Shown piece after piece: positions 1 to 12,487 of a stretch of DNA of 64,000 nt; within the stretch, counting starts at the first letter, position 1; every line of letters starts with the position of its first letter. The notes beneath the pieces were generated by a model. That model ran no database searches, had not been told where the DNA came from, and saw nothing but the letters and a program-made list of their open reading frames with translations. This stretch comes from Ulva prolifera (Eukaryota; Chlorophyta; Ulvophyceae; Ulvales; Ulvaceae). The stretch covers positions 3,701,981 to 3,765,980 of the forward strand of contig CM041203.1 of assembly GCA_023078555.1 (NCBI GenBank). Direction: 5' to 3'. Made by a program: the position numbers and the translations under genes.

Positions 1-1
1 G

Positions 2-283
2 GCATTGCTAATGTGTGTCCTGATCTGCTACACAACCATTGCTACGCAGCTGATCATGGCACACATGGCAAAGGAGGCACTAGAACCTGCGAAGGCTCCT
101 TATGTGTTTCTTGCACTCGGGGTGATCAACAGCTTGTTCGACTTCGTTGAAGGGGAAACGCTGACCTATGGAATGGCTGTGATTGTGATTCTCCTTTACC
201 TGCATTACGTGATGAATGTGTGTCGGCAGGTCTGCCATCACTTGGGCATAAACTGTCTGACAATACGCAAATGCAAGATGTAA
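2..283 (+). CDS. Aminoalcoholphosphotransferase (CDP-choline/ethanolamine type), 3' end
   Basis: This is the C-terminal part of a membrane enzyme that transfers phosphocholine or phosphoethanolamine from its CDP derivative to diacylglycerol, the last step of the Kennedy pathway, in the ER membrane. The gene is cut by the left edge of the window, so the catalytic CDP-alcohol motif is not present. What is visible is about 93 residues with three hydrophobic stretches. They end in a segment containing LHYVMNVCRQVCHHLGINCL and a short basic tail TIRKCKM before the stop. In this family the last helix is followed by a similar pattern of HYVxNVxxEIC...LGI.CLTI, and that is the basis of the call. The frame is open to the window edge, and it is probably the last exon. 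Confidence 0.7.
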   Translation, partial: ALLMCVLICYTTIATQLIMAHMAKEALEPAKAPYVFLALGVINSLFDFVEGETLTYGMAVIVILLYLHYVMNVCRQVCHHLGINCLTIRKCKM

Positions 284-984
284 ATGTGTCGACGAAATGA
301 AGGTAGCCTCTTTGATGCTGCTGACATTCTCGGCTGCTGAGCAAGGTTACACAGTCATGCCATAGTTTCTGGATGCGTGCAACCAATGTGAGAAGAATTG
401 CCTGTTTCCCACGACCTGGCGGACATCAATTGAGTCATAAATCGTCAATACAAGACCTTAACCATGTCAGCCTGCACTGCTCAGCGTGCAGCAACGTTCA
501 AACATTACACAAATTGTGCTAACGTAACATTATCAACCCTGGCAGATGCTAAGCGACAATGTCAGGAGGGCTTGCGGCTCTCTCGTGCTGCACCGCCAGG
601 TGTTGCTAGACATGCATGGGGTGCATGCGTGGCATGGGGTCAACAGGATCTGGCTTTGATCAGCACTGTAGTTTCCAGATGCTATACGTGATCAAAGCTT
701 GCATTTCTACGGATGCGAATGACTTGCATGTTTGACTGATTTGTCTTGCGATATAGATCAGGAGATGCACACGTGCTGCATCGTGCAGTTGCGCGAACGC
801 CAGTGTACCTGGACCAATAGTTCTGCGTTGTGGATCTAGCGACAGTTAGATCCATAAACTCTCAGACGGTCCTTTACAACGCTTTGAAAGCTATTATCTG
901 CTTCTGTGGCTCTCTCTCGTGCTTCAGCAGCACTGCATCTGCAACTGAATTGTCGCTTAGCTAGCGGCCGAGGCCAACAAGGCC
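284..984. other. Intergenic, 3' flank of transferase and 5' flank of PA200
   Basis: No supportable gene. A 75-codon open frame at 464-691 (+) has no recognisable content. The ends of the flanking transcripts cannot be placed from sequence alone. A good splice acceptor just before 963 would place a short upstream exon of the PA200 gene somewhere in this stretch, if the ATG at 985 or 997 is not the start. Confidence 0.4.
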
Positions 985-3900
985 GTGCCGTCCAACATGG
1001 TGCACACGTGGGACGATCGGGCCTTATTGTGGCTACCAGAAGAATGCGTGAAGGACATAAAAGGCAACGAGAATGATAGATTTGCTCGGCTTGTGAAAGC
1101 TGTGATAGGCTTGGTGGATGAGGCCTGCGCAGCGGGAGAGCCGAGCCCGGAAGCATTGCAACGTTCCATCGCATGGGCTGACCATGTTTCAAAGTGCGGC
1201 CGCAACCCTCCGTGTGTGTGTTTCTGCTGCAGCTGACAGCAGATAACGAGCCCGTGCTCACGACTGAAGGACATGAGCGGACGTTTGCGCTGACAGGTGG
1301 GATCACGGGGGTACAATCGGGACCATGCAACGCTCAAGCGGGTAAATATGCAGGTACATGCGTACAAAGACCAGATATCAGCCTGAACTGGTTTCTGAAT
1401 TGTATGATGCCATCATCAAGCTGATTACATCAACCTATGCCACTGTCACGGTCAACTCAAGATGGCTTGGCATAGCTCGCTTAGTTCTGAGTACATATCG
1501 TGAAGAACTCTTCCCCATCAGGACGCATGAATTCTCACAGTACTGGGCTTTGTTCAACGATGCACTTGACCGATGCATGCGGCTGGAGTTTGACGGCAAT
1601 ATGCGGGCATCAAATCTGTCGCTCGTGGCTGAGCTCTGCAAGCAGGTGTGTTATCATCATCACCACATCAACACGTTGATCCACTGTCACAGTGAATTTC
1701 TGGCGGCCTATCCTGTGTCAGATGTGGCGCCGTTGTACATTAGCATGTACACATGGATGCCTCTTTCGGTCCCGGATTTCGGAGCTGTCAATGTCTAAAT
1801 GCATACGGCTGCGTAATCATGCATGCATACGTAAATACACAAGCTCTGTACAATTGGCAAGCTTTGCAAACACCAAGCAGGGTACATGAGTGCTGCAGTT
1901 TGCACGCGCCGAATGTCTACACAGATAGATTGCCATCAGGCGTGCGTTGCAGGCCCGTTCCTTTTTCCCTGCCAGTGCAGCAACATCGGTTTGGAACAAG
2001 CTAAAAGGAGAGCTCAAGCTCTCATTGTCGCCAGTCAGCCTGTGTGCCGTTGCCAAACTGCTCATATTTTTTCCCCATCGCAGCATCACAACAGACAGGT
2101 CTCTTCCATGGAATCAGTGGGCCACCGAGGCGGTGGACCTGTGGCGCGGAATATCCCACAACTCGTACTGGGACTCCATGTGGATGTGTTTTCTCGCTCG
2201 CTTGGCTAAGCATGACACATTTGTACGCCCTGCTCCGCCAAAAATCTGCAACCTGATTAGCCCAGCTGTTCTGTTCCTGCCCTTGTCACGGGTGCTGTCC
2301 GACTAGTCTGCATGCGTTGGAACTGACGGAGACCTTGTCACAGTAGCCACTGCATGTGTGCTGCAGTTGCACAACACACTGCCCTGTGCCCATGCTTCTC
2401 GCACACCGCGTGGCAGGTTAGTGCTATGCTCCTGTCATGTATTCTGGATGTCTGCCGATTCCTGCCCTGTGCCAGTATCAATGAGCAGGGGCCGCTGTGT
2501 CTGTGCGCCTGCACTCTGTATCGCGATTAGGGTGTGTGCTGCAGCTGTGTCAACAGCATTGCATATGCTTCCAGATTGATCCATGTGGCTGCAGCTATGT
2601 CACTGGAACTGGCATGCAGGGTGTCATAGACTGGCCCAGCATCCTGCCCTTTATCTGCTCCAACTCCATCTGGCAGTTCCACGTGCCTGTGGGAAATGCA
2701 TCTCCGCCGCAGCCGCGTAGGATAGCGCCTCGCTTCCCCCTGGATATTGTCGCCGCCGCTGCGGTCAAAAGGGGCTCATCGGTGCACGCCCATCTGGCCA
2801 AGATCCTCATGCATACATTGACCGCCGAGGCAGACAGTGCGGAACAGCGGGATGGCCGCCTGACCGCCCTGCAGGGCCTCAAGCACCTAGCTACTCTCTT
2901 TGAGCATTTCTTCCACGCAAGCAATACCGGCCCGTACGCCATCCTCCACCTTGAGCGATGTGTCACCCTTTGTCAGTGTCCCTGCGAATCATCATGGACG
3001 CTGAGGCGCGCTTGGTCCGGATTATGTCTGTGTGTCAGTGCCTTTCAAGCATGTATCCATATCACAAAGAGCCCAATTGATCAGCTGGGTGTTGTCAATA
3101 CGACGTGTATATGGCAGGCTGACTGCGCGCTTTGCGGCGCCTCCGGTGCATGTAGAGTAGGCCACCCTGATGTTGCAGACGCTGTTCATGCCTGCAGCAG
3201 GCACTTTGCCACCTTGCCATTGATGCACGCTCGCTCGCAGGTGGTGCAACCAGTTGTCCGATTGGCTGGACAGCCTGTCGTGGTACCTCATGCGCCGACG
3301 CCTGACCGCCGAGGCCTCTGCATCGTGGGTTGGCAGCCCATGCCGCAAGCTGGACAGAAACGCACTGACCCCGGTCATCAAAGTGCTGCTCCAGCTGGCG
3401 GAACCGGCTATGTACCACAAGAACGGCAGCCTGCGCTCCGCGTCGCTGGAAGTTCTCAGCAATGCCGTCTACCTGCAGCCGGACCTCATCTTGCCGGTGG
3501 TTGTACGGCGCTTCCAGGAGGCGCTTGCGGCTAGCAACTCTGTCCACCAGATCTCTTCGTCCATCCGTGCCCTCTCAGGCACGCTCCTTCGTTTCCCTGC
3601 TCTCTGCTGCCTGCACTTCAGTATCTGTGTGCACAGTTCTGGACACCCAGTAGAGTCTGCCGCAGCTGTGGCGTACCTTCTAGAGCTTCTTAGAGCTGGA
3701 AATGGTGTTTGCATGGCTAGCCACTGAATAAATCAGTGGTGTAGCAGCACACATGGACAAACCTTTGCACATTTAAGTCCTGGCTGTGAGTGTGTCTTTT
3801 CTGACTGGGCACTGCTGATTGGTTGCAGCGTGCCTGAGGCCGATGCTCCTGCATGGCCTCTCGATGCCGGAGGATGAGCCAGTGCCGGACCTGTCCCCTC

Positions 3901-6900
3901 ATGGCCAAGCATGCCAGGAGATTGCGGCCGCCATGATGCTGCTCCTGCCCGGCCTTGATGCAAACGACCAGACCAAAGCAGAGGCCGCGCTCGCGTTCTA
4001 TTTGTCTGTGTTGAGCAACTGCGTGGCGGTTGCTGGCCTTGACGCGCCCCCGGTGCCGGGCCAGCCAGCCATCGAGCTGCCGCTGTACCTCTGCGACTTC
4101 ATGCCGCAGCTGATGCAGCAGCTGTTCAGCATGGTCGATGCGCTGAGGGGCAACGCTGGCGCCATGGACTCTGGTGGGTGTGTGCCCGGCTCTACAAATG
4201 CATGCCCCACTGCGCAGTTTGATGCTGCAGTTGAACGCCTTATGGTTGTAGGAACACACCGGGTGGAACGTGCCATCTGCATGCCACAATGCTTGCACCG
4301 TACCAATCCAGCATCACGGCCCCTGTCATGAGTGATCCTGCATAGATTGAATCTGAGAACATATCTGCCGAATTGCATTTGCAGCGGGGGTCTGTCGTTG
4401 GGATCATGGGTCAGCCGCAGCCCGCACATGCGGCCGCTTGCACAGGAGCTCTTCCAGAAGTTTCCGGAGGAGCACCTGTTGGAGGCAATGCAGCAGATCA
4501 CAAAGTACGCACTGGGTCTGTCCGAACCACAGCCCGCTTTTGACGTCGGTCCGCTAATCGAGGCTGCAGCGAGCACTTTTCCAAACGCCGTGTGCACTGC
4601 GATGCTGGAGCCCACCCTCAAGGTGATAGAGGAAGACCTGCAGCACCTCGACGGCACGCCCACCCTCCCCCCACTGCCGTATCCTTGTCTGCATCTACAT
4701 ACATCAGTGCCGGCGTGAGGGAACATCATGGTCCATGTGCATGTCTGCCCGTTTCTGCTGTAAATGAAGCATGCTGTGCATCTTGCGCTCCGAGCAAGAC
4801 AGCCTCTGCAGGTGATGCCAACCCAAGCCAGAGCGCGACGAAGCGCATCAACGCGCACTTGGCAGTGCTCTCATTCGTGGAGCAGGGCCTTCGCAGCAAT
4901 GTTGCGCCGCATGCACGGAAGATCTTCGAGCTCATGCTGCGCGTCACGCGCGTTGCGGATCCCCTTGTTGTTGTGCTTGCCTCCCGCGTCCTCTCTACCA
5001 TGTTCAACAGCCTCACCTTCTGCTGGATATTGCCAACGCCGCGGGCCGAGGGCGTTGACGTGGACGGGGAGACACAGAGCATGGGGGTCGCCGGTTCGCT
5101 GAACAACGCCGTTGCTCGCTGGGTGCCCAAGTCGTGCGAGGGCTGTGCAAAGCTGCAGTGGCACACACCCACGGAGGAGCAGGTGGATCTCGCGCTGGAG
5201 CTGATGGGGGAGTGTGTGGGGCACGGGCGGGAGGCACTTGCGGCAATGAAGGCTGCAGGGACACTCGCCGACAGCAAGAGCTCCTCAAGGCAGGAGCTGC
5301 GCCGGCTGCAGACACTGCTTTCGGTCGTGGCGCGGCTGCTGGACGGCTCGGCCTGCACCGTTGCGATGACAAACGGCGCCGCGGCGGCTGCCGCAGAGGA
5401 GCGCTTTGACATCTGCATCCCGATACCATCTCCGCGGATATCGGCATGCACGCTTATGAATGACGTGTTAGAGCTGTCACTGGAGATCATTGCTGGCACT
5501 GACGCGGGAAACGTACAGGCTCTGTCAGTGGCAATGGTCGAGCTGGAGGTGCTGCCAACCCGCCACCCAACTGCGTCACATGCGCTCTGTGCTCGCGCAT
5601 CTTGCCGCATCTTGACCCAGCCTGGCTTAATATTCGCTGGGCCAGACTGCTTGTTGTTGACATCTGGGCCCTGGATTCCAGGGCGCATGGACGAGATGCA
5701 ATGCTGCTGTGCTGATGTGGACCTTCACCAGTCGTGCCGTTATGTCTGCACTCAAACTGTGATCATATAGTCATTTGTTGTGCGTGTGGCGGGATCATGG
5801 TGCGCTGCGTGAGCGTGAGTGCAGAATGTACAGCAGCCTACGGGACGCATGTCTCCTGCTACACTGACATGCAACCACATTGTCACCATCAATGCGTGCC
5901 TGGCCTGCAGCGGATTGGCGGGGGAGTCGTGGGTCAGCAGGCGCGGTCGCACAGCTCCAAGTACGGCACTGTGAAGTCGCGCGACCGCCGCTGGAATGAA
6001 CCAGTGTTCGCTGATCAGCTGCTCGGACTCGAGGCCGGTGCCCTCGGCCAAACGCTGCGGCAGCCGTACTGGGCCGCGCGGAAGGCAATCAGCCAGGCGT
6101 ATTTGTCTCGCCTGGCGCTGCGCGCCGGGGCACCCAATGCAACCACGTCCCACCCGGAGCTTGACCTCACCCACGCCCACCCACTCGCGCTGAAAGCCAT
6201 ATCGGCGCTGGTGCAGCTCAGCTTCCACCGCTACAGTGCGGTTGCTGCGCGTGCGGCGCGAGCGATTTCGGGCTTGATGCCACTGAGCTCCTCGCTTGCG
6301 CTGTGCCTACTGCCTGTGCTGTCGTCGCGGCTCGCACTGATGGACCCGAACGGCGGTGGGCCTGGCGCGGTGCCCGAGGAGGTGACCGCGGAAGGGGGCT
6401 ATCAAATTCCAGTGTCCAATGCGGCCGCAGAGGAGCTGCTGGAGACGCACACGAAGGATTTGGATGGCCTGATTGGGGTGGTGGAGCGCCAGGGCGGCTC
6501 GGCCGAGCGCTGCACGAGTGACAACAAGCACTTGTTGCTGGGCGCGCTTGGCCTGCTAGAGACGCTGCGGGGCCACCTGTCAATGGCTGTTAGCCTGAAC
6601 CCCAGCGCGCTGACGACTGTCTTTCTGAGCATGATGCTGCTGCAGAGCTACTCCCTGCTGGTGTGCCTTCTGCTTGTCGTCGGTCCCTGCGAGCCTGTGT
6701 CCCTGTTGCAGACAGAGCCCAGCCTGTAGAACTCTACGGCACGTTCGATCAGTTGGAAGCATGTTGAAAGGTGATGGCAAACTGTGTAGACCCTTTCCAG
6801 GTGCGCAGCTACGCTGAGTCCGTCGGCGGTGCTGCTGGTGCGCTTGAGCTGCTCCAACAAGGACTCAGCCGTGATTGCAGGACTCCTCTCTGCATCCCGA

Positions 6901-9900
6901 ATGCACCTGCATCCGGTAGAGAGCTCCCCGTCGGTAGCATCGAGGTATCACAGTGTGTACTGCAATTACAGCCGACACCTAGTCGTTGCCTGCTCACACA
7001 GCACAGCCACAGGGTCCGCCCGTCGCCTATGGCTTTGGAACACACTAGCAACAGCTGCTGCAGGATGTCAAGCTGGCGGTGAATCGCACCATTGCAGCCT
7101 TCGGTGTGCTCTTTTCGCGGCCGCCGTACGCTCAGCGCTACGCGCAGCACCCGCAGCTACGCAATGTGTCGCAGATGCTGCTGGCCAAGGTGCACGCCGG
7201 CGCGCTGCACTGGCGTTCTATCATCCTCACACATGCGTGGTTCGTGGTGCTGATGCCGGTGCCGTCGGACCTTGAGCTGACTCGTGAAGTCGTGCAGTTG
7301 CAGCTGCAGCACGCGACACAGTCCGACATGCTTTTTGTCAAGGTCCGGCCCCTGCTCAGTCAATTCTCTCTTAGCGTCCGGCATGCGTCCTGCCCTCGAC
7401 AGCAGTGAGTGCATGTCACGAGGGCATCATATGCAAAAAATGACCTACAGATCTGCATTTGAGTACATTTCCCCCAATCCTCGGGAGAAACGCGCCTGCT
7501 TGTGGGAACATGCGTACTTGCAGCCTCGGCCTTCCCCCCTGTGCTGCACAGCATCGGTATCGGTGCATGCATGGCAGTGTAGCAGAGGCAGCCAGACCAT
7601 GCAGGACATGGCAGTCAGCGCCCTGCTGCTGCTTCTGGACATGTGCCTTCGTCCTGGCGCCGATGCTGCTGTCCGAGCAGCAGTATTCAAGTCCGTGCGC
7701 GCCGCTGCCGCCGATCCCGTCTGGACCCAAGGCCTCGTCTCGACCTTGAATGACCTGCATGGCGCGTTTGACGGCATCAACACCAACTCCCCGGGCGCCA
7801 TGCTCCAGTCCCTGCCGGAGGCCAGCCTGCTGCTGCAGTTGCGGCAGCCGCCAGTGACGGCGCGGCGGCACGAGGGAACCTTACACCTCAGCCCGGAACC
7901 GCACGGCCCGACAAAGGACCCGTCGGCGGCGCAGCGCGGGCCACTGCACGGTGTCTCTCTGCGGCTCACATTCTTCCTCGAAGCGCTCATGCGCATCGCG
8001 CCGGATCCCATCATGGCTGCAGTTAAAGGGCCCGCCTCAGAGTTCAGCACGCTTCCCCCTGAGGTGCGCTGGTCTCAAAGGGTCAACCGCGCTACCATCG
8101 CTGTGCTCCGCACAGGTGTCCGTCCCCACATGCAAAAATCCGCCACAGGCTCGTCAACTGTGTCCTCCTCAACATGTCGCTGCTGACACAGTATGCAGTT
8201 CGCCAGGGCTTCACAGACCGGATCTAAACGGCTTTGACTGTCATGGAGGTGGTGACGATTTTTACCAGCTGCAGAGAACATGAATTTCTCCGTGCAATCT
8301 GCGGCTGTTGTCGTCTCAGCCACAGCCTATAGTTTCACATACAACAATGGTGCAATGGCGCATGCAGAAGCAGGCACTGGAGGCAAGCATGGAGTACACA
8401 GTTGTGGAGATCTGTATTGCAGCAATGGCTTCAGGCGCGGCCTTCATTCCAAGGGACGCCGGCAGCCCGACGCGATGGCGATTGTGGGTGCAGCACGTGC
8501 TGCAGGAGAGCTACAGTAGCGCACCGCTGGACCGGTGCGCGGTGGTGGCATACGCAATTGCACGTGCACTGCGCAGCCTCGGTAACGAGGCCGTGGGGGC
8601 GCTGCAGGTGGCGCCGGAGGCAGGTCTGCAAGACGTGCAGGGGGCGCTGACGGCTGCAACGGATGAGGTGTGCAGGCTGGTGGGAGCGTGGTCGGGCTCA
8701 AGCTCGTCGGATACGAAGCATGCGCACATGCTGGTGTACGCTGTGGACCTCCTCATGCAGGCATGCTAGCCCCTTCTTGTGTGCTGTCGTTTGGTGTAGC
8801 AGTGCGTGGCAGCTCCCTGCGTCGTGGGTCCAGGTGGTGTGCCGTGTCTGGAGCACATCCCATGTTGGCCATGCTTATATTTGGTCTACATGCTGCTTAG
8901 CAACAGATGATTTCTGGTCCGATGCTTGGGTTTGGATTGCTCTGTATGGCTGTAGGCAGGCTGCGCCACTTGAGGCCTGCCGCCTGTGTGCGTGCCACGC
9001 CATTTAGATTCAGGCTGCTTCAGCAGCTGATGTCGCCCAGCGCATCTTACGCCTGTCCAACGCTGACTCTGTGATGTGTGCAGCTTCAAAGTGAAAAGCC
9101 GTCGGCAGCGGGTGCGAAGTCCCTGCAGTCCCTGCTGGCCTGTTGCCGCACGATCGTGCCAGCGAGCGCATCACATCCGCTGCAGACAGTGCGCCTCACC
9201 GCGTCCACGCTCATCCCTGTCTACCTCGGCGCCATCCGCTCTCGCATGCCGCTCCTCGACGACCCAGCTTCAGACCATGAGCACAAGGCCTCGCTTGATG
9301 CTGAAGCACTTTCAAGCGTCCGGGAGATCTACGGAAGCGCGCAGCGTGCGTTGGCGACCGCGAGTGGCGCAGCCGTCGGGGACGGCGCCTCGGCCGGCTC
9401 GGCCGCGGTTGTGCAGCAGTGGGAGAGTAGTATTGGCTACGCGGCCGGGCTGACTTCAACGCTGACTCTGTGCAGCTTTCTCACACCGATGCTACATGAC
9501 GTGGCACTGATCGCGCTGCCATGGGTGATCGAGGTGCAGAGCCTGCAGCACGCACAAATGCAGGGGCTGACGCTCACAATCCGCCGCGTCATTGTGCTCA
9601 TGAAGAACTTCATGTTCGCGGCGGCCGATGTTCAGCATGTCGTCGGCACCGTGCTGCGCGCTCTGGAGCTGCCAGCGTGGCAGGCGCGTGGCTCAGCCCT
9701 CTCGTTTATGCAGTCTCTCTGGTTCCGGTGTGCCCCTCGGAATATAGCTGCATGAGGCCAGCGGCGCAGTGTGCGGTGGTATCTTCCTGTAAAAGCAGCA
9801 CAAGCGACGCAGGCGAATCAATGCAGGAACTTCTTCGCCCTGCGGCCAGAGGAGCTTCAGTTGCTCGTGCATGCGTGCGACCGTTGCCTACAAGATGAAA

Positions 9901-10552
9901 AGTTGGAGATCCGCAGCCTCGCAGGAGCAACACTGTCAGGTCTGGTGAAGGTTCTGCCCGTCACGCTTTCAGAGTTTCTGCGTGAGTCAATCCTGGAACA
10001 GGCCCGCGCCGCGTTCCCACCCGGCCGCATCTCCAAAGCATCACCTCTGTCGGTGACGGAACTACATTCATGTGTTATCCGGCTAGCTGCGCTGTTGTCC
10101 AGCAGTCCGTACACCATCTGCGACTGGTGCGGCCGTCCGCACACCCTGGCCTGCGCCTTGTGCTCGTTCTCTGATGTGAGCGCGTAATTGTTGCTCAGGC
10201 AACGCAGCCTTGGTGACAGTGTCCCATCGAAGTCAGCTTCGTGATGGCTCTGGGGGAAGAACCTTCACATCACCTGAACAGTGCAGTGAGTGTAACGCAG
10301 GACTGTGTTTCGCCTTTGACAGAGAGCTGATGGTAGACGTATGTGCCGCGAATGCAGGATGGATGAAGCGCTGGTGTTGATAGCTCGCGCCGCGAGGCGG
10401 CCAGTGCCGGTGCGCACAGCTGCAACGGCAGCTCTTGGAGAGTTCCGGAAGACACATGAGACCACCGAAAGCCAGCCTCTCAAAGAGCGGCTGAAGCCTC
10501 ATGTCTGGGATAGCATCATGGATGTCACCTTGCAGTCGTCATACTTTGCGTA
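985..10552 (+). CDS. PA200: Proteasome activator PA200/BLM10, multi-exon
   Basis: Large HEAT-repeat protein that caps the 20S proteasome and opens its gate; it is nuclear and cytoplasmic and linked to histone and peptide degradation. The gene is split into many exons by short introns. The N-terminal exon (985-1182) contains LWLPEECVKDIKG and NDRFARLVKAVIGLV, matching the start of plant PA200. An exon near 1358-1650 gives the first helical repeats. The exon around 2100-2215 contains AVDLWRGISHNSYWDSMW, matching the family pattern of LWDSIPNCQFW followed by W. Further repeats run through 3254-3600, 3830-4170, 4400-5470, 5900-6600, 7079-7400, 7600-8070, 8350-8760, 9080-9740 and 9820-10140. The last exon (about 10360-10552) ends in SSYFA, a hydrophobic-Tyr-X (HbYX-like) tail that inserts into the alpha-ring pockets; plant PA200 also ends in SYFA. 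Exact exon joins were not all resolved. The true start may lie one small exon upstream. Confidence 0.9.
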
Positions 10553-12487
10553 ATTCGTTTCGAGGCCGCACCAGGCTAGCAGCCAGCCGCCGAAAGCGCA
10601 GTCCTTGCGCAGCTCATGCCTCAGTGGCACTGAATCAGTGAACTGCCATCTGGCGCATTCAGTGCCTGACAGACAGCCAGAATTCGGCTGTTGGGATAAT
10701 AAGTGTATCCTGTTCACACGTGTGTATCCAGTTTTCTTTACCGTATCAAGGTTTCACGTGTCACAGCACACACATTGACTGTGTCTTCGTGCAAGCAGTC
10801 ATCCGATCGGTGTGTGAGTTTTAAGCTAGCAGATAGGTGCATTGCATGTGCATGCATGATGCCAGGGGCTTAAAGGTAGACAGCCACGAGGCTACTCATA
10901 GATTCGTGAGTCCAGCCGCTGAGAGCACAGACGGTCCGGCCTGCGATGTACACACAGCTGCAGTTTATGGCTTGTGCAGCAGAGTTCGCCCCCACGCCTG
11001 ATCCCAGCCAAGTGCGGTAGCATGTTCTTACTTTGTCATGCTATGCCCATGCACATACATATCCCATGGCCGGCCACAGAGAGGACAGGTAGTGCAACAG
11101 CACAGAATGAACCGTGCTCCATCGGTGGCTGAGGTGTCGTAGTCCTAGGCAGGGCGCTGCAGAGCGTTGACCTGCGGCGGCAGCATGCACTCAGTGCACC
11201 GACTGCAATATCAAGGCAGCCAAATATCAACGAATGATTGGGGGCAGAGTCGCAGCACGAAAAACTCATCACGCGGCATAGATCGCTATAGTGCCTGTTC
11301 TTGCAGCAAGCCAGCTGCACTACCTACACAGCTGGGAGCATAGACTGCACATCTAGGCGGGTGAAGCACCAGCCAGCTGCACGTACGCATGGCCTCTAGC
11401 AGAATCGACTGGGCATCAGCCTTCATGCTGCTGCGTTGCATACGCCCACATGCACAGATGTCAGCCCAAACAGAAGTGGCACCACCACGGCCTTTCTGTA
11501 ACACCATCCCTGGACCTTAGCCCTTCCTAGAATTCGGTGATGTATTGCTGCGATCAGCGGCAAATGTTTGGGTCCGACAGCTCACAGCGCCTCCTGTGGC
11601 AAGATGGGGTGCCATGGCTGCCACATCCCCACCCCCTACACCACGGCATATCACACACACACTGAACGAAGTTTCCACGTGGATGCCCTTCAGCATCGCA
11701 TTCTGGTCGTCCGGAATTTTGAAGGCCCGTTCAGGATCTGGTAAAGTAGCTCCCAGGCTGCTTTTGCTTCGTACCTCACCCGAGAGGGCGACGTCATGCA
11801 GCCGCACCCTGATGGACAGCCTTCTTGCGCAACACTGACAGCGAGCAGCCTGATCACCCTGTGGGGCTGACAACGGGTTGGAGTGCTAATCACGCAAGCT
11901 TGTTCCTCAGCGTTCCCGGCATGCAGCTGCGCCAAACAGACAGATTGAACATTGTGGAAAGGACCTCCTGTAGCCACGGCTTCTCGGGTGTGCGCGTGAC
12001 AGCTGGCATTGCATCGTGCAACGTTCCCGGCTACGTTGTGTGCATCATGTTTGGTGTTGCCAGTGCATCACTGACTGCCGGATTGTGTCGCTTCTACCCG
12101 CTAGTTGTCGGCAAGGGCTAATCTGTCTGGTACAGTGTTTCTATACCTGCTCGTTATGCAGTGCAGTGGCTGAGTAGACAAAATACTGACACGTTCTTAC
12201 ATTTTGAACAATTTCTGCTTCGACTGGCATGCACAGCCGATGTATGGCTTGCGCGTCTTAACGTTCTGCAGGGAGTGCAGTGGAATTGTTGTCGATTTGC
12301 GTGTTGCTAGGCGCATGTCGTGGAAGCATGTGCATAAATTGCAGCATTCATTAGTACTGCTGATTTCTGTGTCAACGATGCGTCGCTATCGCTTTGCTGG
12401 CGGGTGTGACATGATGTAGCACTGCCGTGCTAGCGAATACGAAATTTTCATATTCCGGCGGTCGCTAACAACTATTGCACGACTCAG
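10553..12487. other. Long intergenic stretch with no supported gene
   Basis: It follows the PA200 stop and precedes the first URI exon. Two overlapping minus-strand open frames (11517-11873 and 11690-11977) contain stretches that could be exon-like, such as RYEAKAAWELLYQ in one frame and DPERAFKIPDDQN in the other. They use different frames of the same DNA, so at most one can be real. Neither has a recognisable family. TG- and CA-rich simple sequence is common here. Confidence 0.35.

Noticed and set aside
2497-3534. 345-codon open frame on the plus strand
   Set aside because: It runs through introns of the PA200 gene. True PA200 exons in this span use other frames and are joined across GT-AG introns.
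11517-11977. Minus-strand gene candidate downstream of PA200
   Set aside because: Two overlapping frames look equally plausible and neither matches a family. There is no consistent exon chain.
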